DNA of 64,000 bases from contig JAXLWK010000003.1 in NCBI GenBank assembly GCA_046328525.1, forward strand, positions 868,001 through 932,000, written 5' to 3'. A program made the translations under genes and the position numbers. Shown here one piece after another: positions 15,867 to 22,743 of this stretch (position 1 is its first letter; each line of letters starts with the position of its first letter). The DNA is from JBDHWG01 sp046328525. Its GTDB lineage: Bacteria; Chloroflexota; Anaerolineae; Epilineales; JAHCIE01. The notes below the pieces were generated by a model. That model saw only the letters and a program-made list of their open reading frames with translations. It was not told where the DNA came from and ran no database searches.

Positions 15867-15978
15867 CCGTGTTCCTCCGCCCGTGAAGTTGAGGGCAAGT
15901 ATATGAGCAGGCGCGCGGCGGGTCAAGCGATAGCGCCGTCAGCGCCGCCCACATGGCCTGCGTCGGGCTCCCTGCAAT

Positions 15979-16007
15979 TTGACATGGGCGCTGAATCAGG
16001 GCATGAT
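15979..16007 (+). promoter_or_regulatory. promoter candidate for the polyamine operon
   Basis: Perfect -35 TTGACA (15979-15984), 17-base spacer, -10 CATGAT (16002-16007, 4 of 6 matches). It would start transcription about 150 bases before the arginine decarboxylase ATG, leaving a long leader. Confidence 0.45.
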
Positions 16008-16012
16008 TCCGA

Positions 16013-16103
16013 GTGAGCGCGCCAGCAGACTGCGCCACTCACAGCCTATGGTCAGGCGATTGTCGGTCTCTGCCCCCTTGCTCTCGCGGGCATGCGGGCA
16101 GAG
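16013..16103 (+). promoter_or_regulatory. possible structured leader upstream of arginine decarboxylase
   Basis: Two consecutive hairpins can be drawn in the predicted leader. The first pairs GTGAG (16013-16017) with CTCAC (16038-16042) and has an inner GCGC / GCGC stem. The second pairs CTCTGCCC (16068-16075) with GGGCAGAG (16096-16103). No riboswitch class is recognised. Coding sequence starts at 16163 after a GAAGGAG-like site. Confidence 0.3.
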
Positions 16104-16162
16104 TTATTCATGTCGTGCGTTGTCCTGCGCAAGCCGGGCAGGGCAGAAGGAGCCTTACCAAA

Positions 16163-16708
16163 ATGCGATTCGTCCCTCGCAAGCTGTTTCTCACTCGGGG
16201 CGTGGGGGTTCACAAAGAGAAGCTCACGAGTTTCGAGATGGCGTTGCGCGATGCCGGCATTGCCCACTTCAACCTTGTTCGCGTGTCCTCGATTTTTCCG
16301 CCCGGCTGCCGCATCATCCCGCGCGACCAGGGCATGCAAGCGATTGAGCCGGGCGAGATTGTCTTTGTCGTCCTGTCTGAGAACTCCACCAATGAGCCGC
16401 GCCGCGTCGTCACGGCGTCCATCGGCGTCTCGATTCCCGCCGACTCGAGCATGTACGGCTATCTCTCGGAACACCACTCCTACGGCCAGACGGAGAGGGA
16501 GGCCGGCGACTACGCCGAAGACCTCGCCGCCACGATGCTCGCCACCGTCCTCGGCGTGCCCTTCGATCTCGACCGCGACTGGCTTGAGCGGCGTGAGCAA
16601 TACCGCGTCGGCGGCCATATCGTTGACACCACGTCTATTGCCGCATCCGCCCTGGGAGATGAAGCCGGACGGTGGACGACCGTCGTGACCGCCGCCGTTC
16701 TACTCTAG
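16163..16708 (+). CDS. pdaD: pyruvoyl-dependent arginine decarboxylase
   Basis: 181 residues. Arginine is decarboxylated to agmatine by a pyruvoyl group formed through self-cleavage at a Ser-Ser bond. The cleavage region is NLVRVSSIFPPG with Ser42-Ser43, in the same place as in archaeal PvlArgDC. Other family elements: FVPRKLFLTRGVG at the start, GEIVFVVLSE, GVSIPADSSMYGYLSEHHSYG, and the conserved late YRVGGHIVDTTS. The downstream genes use agmatine and its product, so context agrees. The start at 16163 is the only ATG giving the family N-terminus; upstream codons in frame are not family-like. Confidence 0.93.
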   Translation: MRFVPRKLFLTRGVGVHKEKLTSFEMALRDAGIAHFNLVRVSSIFPPGCRIIPRDQGMQAIEPGEIVFVVLSENSTNEPRRVVTASIGVSIPADSSMYGYLSEHHSYGQTEREAGDYAEDLAATMLATVLGVPFDLDRDWLERREQYRVGGHIVDTTSIAASALGDEAGRWTTVVTAAVLL

Positions 16709-16789
16709 CACCGATAAACTTCGACGAGCCTGGCAAGACGCGGCCCCAGTGGCCGTCGTTTGTCAGGCCGCCCTATTTTTGGAGGCCGC

Positions 16790-17881
16790 ATGTCCTACGG
16801 TCGCAAGCTCGATCCACGCCCGATTGGGCGCACCACGAGCGTCGTGGACCTGGTTGACGACTTCTTCTTTGCCTACAACGCTGCCCGCCTGCGCGAAGCC
16901 GCACAGATACTCGCCGACAAGATTCTTCAGCCCGACGTGACCGTCGGCCTGACGCTCTCCGGCGCCATCACGCCGACGGGGCTTGGCACGGCGGCCCTCG
17001 TCCCGCTCATCCGCGCCGGCTTCATCGACTGGATCGTCTCCACCGGCGCCAACCTCTACCACGACATGCACCGCAGCCTGGGTTTCGAGCTGTTCCAGAC
17101 CAGCCCGTTTGTGGACGATGTGCAGCTGCGCGAGGACAAGATCATCCGCATCTACGACGTGGTCTTCGACCAGGACGTGCTGCTGAAGTCGGACGCCTTC
17201 CTGCGCACCGTCATCGCCGGCCCTGAGTTCCAGCACACGATGGGTACGTCCGAGCTGCACTACCTCCTCGGCAAGTACACCCGCGAGCGCGAGCGAACCC
17301 TCGGCACACCCTACGTCTCCGTCCTGACGGCTGCCTACGAGGCCGGCGTCCCGATCTACACCTCCAGCCCCGGCGACTCGACCATCGGCATGAACGTCGC
17401 CGCCCTGGCGCTGGCCGGCAACAAGCTCGCCTTCGACGTTGAGCGCGACGTGAACGAGTCCACCTCGGTTGTGTTCGACGCCAAGCGGCGAGGGGGCAAG
17501 AGCGCGGTCATCATCCTGGGCGGCGGCAGCCCGAAGAACTTCATCCTCCAGACCGAGCCGCAGATCCAGGAGATCATGGGAATCCCGGAGAAGGGCCACG
17601 ACTACTTCATCCAGATTACGGATGCGCGGCCAGACACCGGCGGTCTGTCGGGCGCGACGCCGAGCGAGGCCGTGACCTGGGGCAAGGTTGACCCGGACCA
17701 ACTGCCCGACTCCGTCGTCTGCTACGCCGACTCGACGATTGTCTTCCCGATACTCGCGGCGTATGCGCTCGCCAAATGCGAGCCGCGGCCGCTCAAGCGC
17801 CTGTACCAGCGGCGCGACGAGATAATGGCGACGCTGAAGGAGTCCTACGAACAGTACCGCCCGGAGGACGAGGGCGCATGA
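16790..17881 (+). CDS. deoxyhypusine synthase-like aminobutyl transferase
   Basis: 363 residues from ATG behind GGAGG. Belongs to the deoxyhypusine synthase fold: TLSGAITPTGLG, IVSTGANLYHD, TSSPGDSTIGMN, ILGGGSPKNFILQ (NAD+-binding), and the catalytic-lysine motif TWGKVDPD with Lys299. Bacteria have no eIF5A, so a role on a small amine is expected; bacterial homologues have been reported as homospermidine synthases, using putrescine as acceptor. It lies between arginine decarboxylase and agmatinase (4-base overlap with the latter), so putrescine would be made by its neighbours. Spermidine- or homospermidine-forming specificity is inference. Confidence 0.88.
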   Translation: MSYGRKLDPRPIGRTTSVVDLVDDFFFAYNAARLREAAQILADKILQPDVTVGLTLSGAITPTGLGTAALVPLIRAGFIDWIVSTGANLYHDMHRSLGFELFQTSPFVDDVQLREDKIIRIYDVVFDQDVLLKSDAFLRTVIAGPEFQHTMGTSELHYLLGKYTRERERTLGTPYVSVLTAAYEAGVPIYTSSPGDSTIGMNVAALALAGNKLAFDVERDVNESTSVVFDAKRRGGKSAVIILGGGSPKNFILQTEPQIQEIMGIPEKGHDYFIQITDARPDTGGLSGATPSEAVTWGKVDPDQLPDSVVCYADSTIVFPILAAYALAKCEPRPLKRLYQRRDEIMATLKESYEQYRPEDEGA

Positions 17882-18789
17882 CCTACGCATTTCGCCCGCC
17901 GGAGAATTTCCTCGGCCTGCCGCCGCAGGACAGCCAGTTCGAGGACGCCGAGGCCGTCATCCTCCCCATCCCCTATGAAGGGACGGTGAGCTACGGGCGC
18001 GGCACGTCGCTCGGACCGGCGGCGATTCTGCGCGCCTCGACCCAGGTCGAGCTGTACGACCGCGAGTTCGGCGGCGAGCCTGTCTTCGACTACGGCGTCC
18101 ACACGCTGCCGTTCCTGGCCCCCGATCTCAGCGGGCCGGAGGCGACCGTCAACACCATTGCCGAGGCCGTCGCCGAAATGGCTGCCACAGGCAAGCTCGT
18201 CGTCGGGCTGGGTGGGGAGCACACGGTCTCCGTCGGTTTCGGGCGCGGCCTGCATCAAGCCCTCGGCGATTTCACCCTGGTGCAGATTGACGCCCACGCC
18301 GACCTGCGGGATGACTACGAGGGCACAGTCTACTCCCACGCCTGCGTCGCCCGCCGCCTCGCCGACATCGCGCCCATCGTCCAGCTTGGCATTCGCTCCA
18401 TCAGCCAGGAAGAGGCCGACTTTATCGCCGCCAATCCCGACCGCGTCACGGTGTTCTACGCCGAGGACATCCACACTGATGGGGACTACCTAGCGCGGCT
18501 GGCCGAGGCCATCCGCGGCCAGCGCATCTACCTGACGCTGGACGTGGACGGCCTCGACCCGGCGATCATTCCGGCCACCGGGACGCCGGAGCCGGACGGG
18601 CTGACCTGGCGGCAGGTCCTCGACATCGTGCGCGTGGTCGTGCGCGAGGGCGACGTGATCGGCTTCGACGTTGTGGAGTTAGCGCCTTCGCCGGCCCTGC
18701 ACAACTCCGAGTTCATCACCGCGAAGCTGGTCTACAAGATTCTGAACCTGGTCATGGCCGCCCGCCGAGATCGAGGCATACAGAGTTAG
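17878..18789 (+). CDS. speB: agmatinase
   Basis: 303 residues, ureohydrolase family. It hydrolyses agmatine to putrescine and urea. The binuclear manganese ligands are visible: GGEHTVSVG (His), QIDAHADLRDDY (Asp-x-His-x-Asp) and TLDVDGLDPA (Asp-x-Asp). The ATG overlaps the DHS-like stop by 4 bases. With the upstream decarboxylase it forms a complete arginine-to-putrescine route, and the DHS-like enzyme can then make a triamine. Arginase or guanidinobutyrase activity is a formal alternative, but the operon favours agmatine. Confidence 0.93.
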   Translation: MTYAFRPPENFLGLPPQDSQFEDAEAVILPIPYEGTVSYGRGTSLGPAAILRASTQVELYDREFGGEPVFDYGVHTLPFLAPDLSGPEATVNTIAEAVAEMAATGKLVVGLGGEHTVSVGFGRGLHQALGDFTLVQIDAHADLRDDYEGTVYSHACVARRLADIAPIVQLGIRSISQEEADFIAANPDRVTVFYAEDIHTDGDYLARLAEAIRGQRIYLTLDVDGLDPAIIPATGTPEPDGLTWRQVLDIVRVVVREGDVIGFDVVELAPSPALHNSEFITAKLVYKILNLVMAARRDRGIQS

Positions 18790-18798
18790 CCCGCCCCT

Positions 18799-18861
18799 GT
18801 CATCGCGAGCGAAGCGACGCGATCTCTCGACGTGGGATTGCTTCGCTACGCTCGCAATGAC
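18799..18861. repeat. inverted GTCATTGCGAGC-type repeat pair
   Basis: Left arm at 18799-18824 (GTCATCGCGAGCGAAGC...) and right arm at 18836-18861 (complement of GTCATTGCGAGCGTAGC...) match at 22 of 26 positions. The same unit occurs in several pieces at 45950-46170. It fills the gap between convergent genes and could act as a transcription barrier for both. Confidence 0.55.
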
Positions 18862-18865
18862 TCGT

Positions 18866-19339
18866 CTAGAACCGCTCGTACCAGCCGTCGAAGAAGACGA
18901 TGCGGCCGAGCTGGTTCGTCCAGAACATCGCGCCGTTCTGGAAATCCTGCCACGCCGCCGTCACCGACCGGGCCGGCTCGGAGGGCCAGCCGAGCGTCCA
19001 GCGCACCCACGGCGAGGCGTCGTACAAGGCGCCGATCGAGTCGCAGCCCGTGAACGGGTAGACCCGCCCGTCATTGGTCAGCACGAAGACGGTGTTCGAG
19101 TCCGAGAACCAGACGGCGGCGCCGTTCTGGAAGCGCTGCTGCTGGACGCCGACGTTGTACTCCTGGGATGTGGGACAGCCGACCTGGTGGGCGACGCGCT
19201 GCCCGGTGAACCATAGCTTCCCGAAGCCCGAGATCGGGTAAAAGGCGCACTGGGGCCACGGGCCAGACGAGGCCTGCGCCTCACCGACGAGAACCAACAC
19301 CGCGACGATGGCGAGAACAACAAGAGCTACCCTGCGCAT
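18866..19339 (-). CDS. secreted LGFP-repeat-like protein
   Basis: 157 residues. An N-terminal signal peptide is clear (RRVALVVLAIVAVLVLVGEAQA). The mature part has two related units with the LGFP-type pattern: VGCPTSQEYNV..QQRFQNGAAVWF and LGWPSEPARSV..WQDFQNGAMFW (middle residues omitted). Such repeats are found in cell-envelope proteins and probably bind surface polymers. Four Cys could form disulphides after export. It has its own promoter (ATGACA, 17 bases, TAAAAT) and an AGGAGG ribosome site. No enzyme domain is present. Confidence 0.8.
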   Translation of the reverse strand: MRRVALVVLAIVAVLVLVGEAQASSGPWPQCAFYPISGFGKLWFTGQRVAHQVGCPTSQEYNVGVQQQRFQNGAAVWFSDSNTVFVLTNDGRVYPFTGCDSIGALYDASPWVRWTLGWPSEPARSVTAAWQDFQNGAMFWTNQLGRIVFFDGWYERF

Positions 19340-19383
19340 GAATGTCCTCCTATGAAATGATGAGCGCTTGGGATACTGCTCTC

Positions 19384-19412
19384 ATTTTACCACAGTTTTC
19401 CGGTTATGTCAT
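19384..19412 (-). promoter_or_regulatory. promoter of the LGFP-like gene
   Basis: On the minus strand: -35 ATGACA, 17-base spacer, -10 TAAAAT preceded by TGG (extended -10). The -35 box overlaps the ATG of the divergent gene at 19406, so the two may interfere. Confidence 0.55.
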
Positions 19413-20074
19413 CACAAATTTCGTCGCTTGCCGTACTTTACATATGCGTTCCTGCTACGGCGGCCCACCGCTGGCTCATGCAAGGCATTGCCCCCGACAC
19501 CGCCCCCGCTCTCGATAGGGCCGACTGTGTGCAGGCGTGGCCGATGCTCTGCCCGCCCCCGGCGCCAATCGCCAACGCGGCATGGCTCGTCGCCTCCGTC
19601 GCGGCGGACGCCGTCTACATCGCCGATTGGGACCTGGCAGCGGCGGCCCGCGCTGCCGCACCATCGGAACAGGCGGCGCTCCGCGCTGCCTTCGACGCCA
19701 CCGTCACCCCGTTCAGCCTCTACCGTCCGGGCCAGTTTCGGCGTCCGGAGGCGCTGGTGCGCGACGGCATCCCGGCCGACCGCCTGGCCCTGATCCCGTG
19801 GGTCACCGATGCAGGCTGTGTAGACAACGAGCGCGCCTACGCCCGGCAGCTCCACCAGCTGCTGCGCGCCATGCTCGGCGCGCCGGCCGCCGCGCCCCTC
19901 GGCGCATTGGTCGCGGCGGCGGTCGCCCGTGGGCGCGCGACGCCGGTGGCGGCGTACCCGGACGCCGGGCGCGCCGTGCGCCTGTACCGACTGGACAACA
20001 GCCTGGCGTGCTTCGCCTACGATTCGGGCCTTGGCGCGCTCTTGTTGGGTGACCCGCCCCGGCCAGAGGATTGA
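19406..20074 (+). CDS. hypothetical protein
   Basis: 222 residues, Ala- and Pro-rich, beginning SSQISSLAVLYICVPATAAH. No signal peptide that I can defend, no recognised catalytic motif. There is a patterned central part (VAADAVYIADWDLAAAARAA) and a C-terminal half with regular amphipathic helices. No ribosome site precedes the ATG, and the divergent promoter overlaps it, so the true start could be further in. Codon use and the long open frame support a real gene. Function unknown. Confidence 0.55.
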   Translation: MSSQISSLAVLYICVPATAAHRWLMQGIAPDTAPALDRADCVQAWPMLCPPPAPIANAAWLVASVAADAVYIADWDLAAAARAAAPSEQAALRAAFDATVTPFSLYRPGQFRRPEALVRDGIPADRLALIPWVTDAGCVDNERAYARQLHQLLRAMLGAPAAAPLGALVAAAVARGRATPVAAYPDAGRAVRLYRLDNSLACFAYDSGLGALLLGDPPRPED

Positions 20075-20080
20075 GGCGAC

Positions 20081-20108
20081 TTGACAATGGCCTTGATAGC
20101 GTTACAAT
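20081..20108 (+). promoter_or_regulatory. near-consensus promoter for the 90-residue protein
   Basis: -35 TTGACA (20081-20086), 16-base spacer, -10 TACAAT (20103-20108). It is one of the strongest-looking promoters in the window and leaves a leader of about 58 bases before ATG. Confidence 0.6.
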
Positions 20109-20172
20109 CAACTTTATGCTATGTATAGTTCGGATGGGTGTTGATGTGACGGAAGGCAAGTAGGAGAACAGA

Positions 20173-20445
20173 ATGGTTAAGTTCAGACCGATGACTAAAC
20201 AAGAAGTGAACGACATGCAGGAGCCCCGCAACAAGGGCCTGTCGGATCAGCGCAAGGCACTGGCAGAAGCGTATCGCCAGGAGCTAAGCCAGTACAAGTC
20301 GGGCGATTGGGTCGAGGTCACGCTCGATCCCGACGAGAAACGTGATACCGTCAAGAACCGGCTCAAGCGCGCGGCGCGGGTCCTTGGCATAGACATCGAG
20401 TTCAAGCGGACGCGCGGCGACCGCCTGCGTTTTCAGATCAAGTAG
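20173..20445 (+). CDS. small basic protein of unknown function
   Basis: 90 residues with a TAGGAG ribosome site. The N-terminal half is a charged helix (LSDQRKALAEAYRQEL); the C-terminal half (GDWVEVTLDPDEKRDTVKNR, then RAARVLGIDIEFKRTRGDRLRFQIK in part) looks like an alpha-beta fold rich in Lys/Arg, compatible with nucleic-acid binding. This is inference from composition. It sits alone behind a strong promoter and 47 bases ahead of the SH3 protein gene. No known family is recognised with confidence. Confidence 0.75.
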   Translation: MVKFRPMTKQEVNDMQEPRNKGLSDQRKALAEAYRQELSQYKSGDWVEVTLDPDEKRDTVKNRLKRAARVLGIDIEFKRTRGDRLRFQIK

Positions 20446-20492
20446 TCGTCGAGCCAGCACGCTCGCGGTCGTCGTGGAAGAGGTTGGCACGC

Positions 20493-21515
20493 ATGGAGTC
20501 TGCGGTTCCCCCCGAAAGCGAATGGAGCGTCGTCGTACAGGACTTTGAGGTTTGGGACCTGGGCGACGCCGCGAGTCCGGCCTACGCCATGATCGTCGCC
20601 GGCTGGGTCCGCCTGGCCGTCCGGAGTTTGGACGATGCAGCGGCGCCTGACTGGGACACGGCCAAGGAGCGGCTTCAGGCCGTCCTGACCCAGGAGACGC
20701 CGCCGCCGGGCGGATGGGCGGTCGTGCAGGTCCTGGAACACGAGACCGAGGTGACCGAGATCGGGCCGAATGCCCCGCCCGTGTCGAGCCAGGCCAGCAG
20801 CCCGCATCGCGACGCCCAGGTGTGGCGCGTCAACTGCCAGGGCGACATGGCCGCGTGGCTCATCGCCTACAAAGACACCTATGACGCGATCCTCGTCCTG
20901 CCCACGTCCCGCGCCGGCAACACGGCCTGGCGCTCGGTCGCGCGCGGGGTCGCGTCCCAGACCTTGCTGCGGGAGGTGCCGACGCGGTCACGCTGGCGTC
21001 TCTCCATCGTCGGCGAGGAGCGCCAGGGCGAGTTTCAGTTCGACCCGCAAACGGTCATCGCGGGCGCGGCTGTCGCGGCAGACGAGGATACGGCCGCGCC
21101 GCCGGCCACTCAGGACCGTTGGGGGCCGCTCCTGGAGCTTGTCCGGCGCAGGCCGCTGCTGACCGTGTTGATCGTCCTGGTGGTCTGTGTCGCCCTCGCG
21201 TTCATCGGCGGCCAGCTGCGCCGCTCGACCGCCATCGTCCCGGCGCTATCGTTGCCGGGCGTCTCGAACCCGTCCCTCAAGGCCGGCAACAAGGGGATCG
21301 TCGTCGCGCCGCAGATGGTGCAAGTGCGCGCCACGCCCAGTGCCAGCGGTGACGTGCTGATGCTGACCGCCGCCGGTCAGGTGGTGGAGTTGGTCAAAGG
21401 GCCGGAGCCGAACGACAAGCAGATTTGGTGGCAGGTGAAGATAGGCAACGTTACCGGCTGGCTGCCGGAGAAGCTACCGGACGGCGCGGTCGTCCTCGCG
21501 CCCGTTCCGCAGTGA
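20493..21515 (+). CDS. single-pass membrane protein with C-terminal SH3-like domain
   Basis: 340 residues from ATG after GAAGAGG. Residues 1-~200 form a soluble N-terminal region with no recognised domain. One transmembrane segment follows near 228-246 (PLLTVLIVLVVCVALAFIGG). The C-terminal ~75 residues are an SH3-like domain: VQVRATPSASGDVLML, VVELVKG, WWQVKIGNVTGWLPEKL. Bacterial SH3 domains of this type usually sit outside the membrane and bind wall or other surface polymers. A gene with the same SH3 end and a membrane span is at 38122. A hairpin at 21585 ends the unit. Confidence 0.75.
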   Translation: MESAVPPESEWSVVVQDFEVWDLGDAASPAYAMIVAGWVRLAVRSLDDAAAPDWDTAKERLQAVLTQETPPPGGWAVVQVLEHETEVTEIGPNAPPVSSQASSPHRDAQVWRVNCQGDMAAWLIAYKDTYDAILVLPTSRAGNTAWRSVARGVASQTLLREVPTRSRWRLSIVGEERQGEFQFDPQTVIAGAAVAADEDTAAPPATQDRWGPLLELVRRRPLLTVLIVLVVCVALAFIGGQLRRSTAIVPALSLPGVSNPSLKAGNKGIVVAPQMVQVRATPSASGDVLMLTAAGQVVELVKGPEPNDKQIWWQVKIGNVTGWLPEKLPDGAVVLAPVPQ

Positions 21516-21584
21516 GTGGGCGGCGCTGATGTTGGCGCGTCACGACGTTCGCGCCACGTCCGATATTACAAACGATCAACACGG

Positions 21585-21624
21585 CCACGACGCCCGGTCC
21601 AACTCGCTGGATCGGGCGTCGTGG
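21585..21624 (+). terminator. strong hairpin after the SH3 gene
   Basis: 17-bp stem (one G-T pair) with arms CCACGACGCCCGGTCCA and TGGATCGGGCGTCGTGG around a 6-base loop. Only a short T-rich stretch (CCTTGTTTG) follows, so rho-independent action is likely but not certain. Confidence 0.55.
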
Positions 21625-21637
21625 CATGGATCCTTGT

Positions 21638-21666
21638 TTGCTGCATCCAACGTCGGCGTCTATAAT
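21638..21666 (+). promoter_or_regulatory. promoter of the moxR-VWA operon
   Basis: -35 TTGCTG (21638-21643), 17-base spacer, perfect -10 TATAAT (21661-21666), followed by a leader of about 95 bases. A short open frame across this region is not supported as a gene. Confidence 0.55.
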
Positions 21667-21768
21667 CAATTCACTGACAAATGTTCGACCGGCGCAGACG
21701 CGGGCCTCTCCGCCGCTCCACCGTACCTGCCTCGCGGCTGTGCTTGCCCATAGGGTGAAGGAGTCCTC

Positions 21769-22731
21769 ATGTTCGACTCAGTAGAGGATGTCAAGAGTCG
21801 TCTCTTTCAGGCGCGCTATCTGTGTGACGACGACATGGCGACGGTCGTCTTTCTAGCCGACAGACTGGGGAAGCCGCTGCTCGTCGAAGGCCCCGCCGGT
21901 GTCGGCAAGACCGAGTTGTCGAAGGCGCTGGCCGAGGCCCTGGACACCGAGCTGATCCGCCTCCAGTGCTACGAAGGGCTGGACGAAGCGAAGGCGCTGT
22001 ATGAGTGGCAGTACGCCAAGCAGATGCTGTACGCGCAGGTGCTGCGGGACCGCGTCAGCCAGGCTCTCGCCGACAGCGATACCCTGCGCGACGCATTCCA
22101 CCGCATCGCCGATGAGGAAGACCTGTTCTTCAACGAGCGCTTCCTCCTGCCGCGCCCCCTGCTTCGCGCCCTCCTATCGGAGCGGCAGCCAGTGCTGCTG
22201 ATTGACGAGGTTGACAAGAGCGACCCGGAGTTCGAAGCGTTCCTGCTGGAAGTCCTGAGCGATTTCCAGGTCAGCGTCCCGGAGCTAGGGACGGTCAAGG
22301 CGAAGCAGCAGCCGTGGGTTGTGCTGACCTCGAATCAGGCGCGCGACCTGTCGGATGCTCTCAAGCGACGCTGCCTGCACCTGTTCATCAACTTCCCCTC
22401 GCTCGACTCCGAGCTGAACGTGGTGCGTGTGCGCGTGCCGGAAGCCTCCCAGCAGCTCGCGGCGCAGGTGGTCGCGTTCGTGCACGAGGCGCGGCGGCTC
22501 GCCCTCAAGAAGGTGCCCGGCGTCAGCGAGACGATTGACTGGGCGCGCTCTCTGGCGCTCCTCAACGTGACGACCCTGGGACCGGAAGAAGTCGAGCGGA
22601 CCATGGGCGTCCTGGTGAAGTACGAGGATGACGCGACCCGGCTGCAAAACAGCACGCCGGACCTCCTCCGCCGCATCCAGCGCCGGCTAGCCGGGCCAGG
22701 TAGCGAGAACGCCACCTGGCAGCGGCCCTAG
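21769..22731 (+). CDS. MoxR-family AAA+ ATPase
   Basis: 320 residues. Walker A GPAGVGKT at 41-48, Walker B LLIDEVD at 143-149, sensor-type WVVLTSNQARDLSDALKRRCL (split). MoxR ATPases act as chaperones that help insert cofactors or mature partner complexes, working with VWA-domain proteins. The start follows GAAGGAG. The next gene, 13 bases on, encodes the VWA partner, which is the standard pairing (CoxD/CoxE-like). The client complex is not encoded nearby. Confidence 0.92.
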   Translation: MFDSVEDVKSRLFQARYLCDDDMATVVFLADRLGKPLLVEGPAGVGKTELSKALAEALDTELIRLQCYEGLDEAKALYEWQYAKQMLYAQVLRDRVSQALADSDTLRDAFHRIADEEDLFFNERFLLPRPLLRALLSERQPVLLIDEVDKSDPEFEAFLLEVLSDFQVSVPELGTVKAKQQPWVVLTSNQARDLSDALKRRCLHLFINFPSLDSELNVVRVRVPEASQQLAAQVVAFVHEARRLALKKVPGVSETIDWARSLALLNVTTLGPEEVERTMGVLVKYEDDATRLQNSTPDLLRRIQRRLAGPGSENATWQRP

Positions 22732-22743
22732 AGAGAGCCTGCC

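Noticed and set aside
21529..21753. 74-codon frame between the SH3 gene and moxR
   Set aside because: It contains the terminator hairpin and the moxR promoter; composition is not protein-like.
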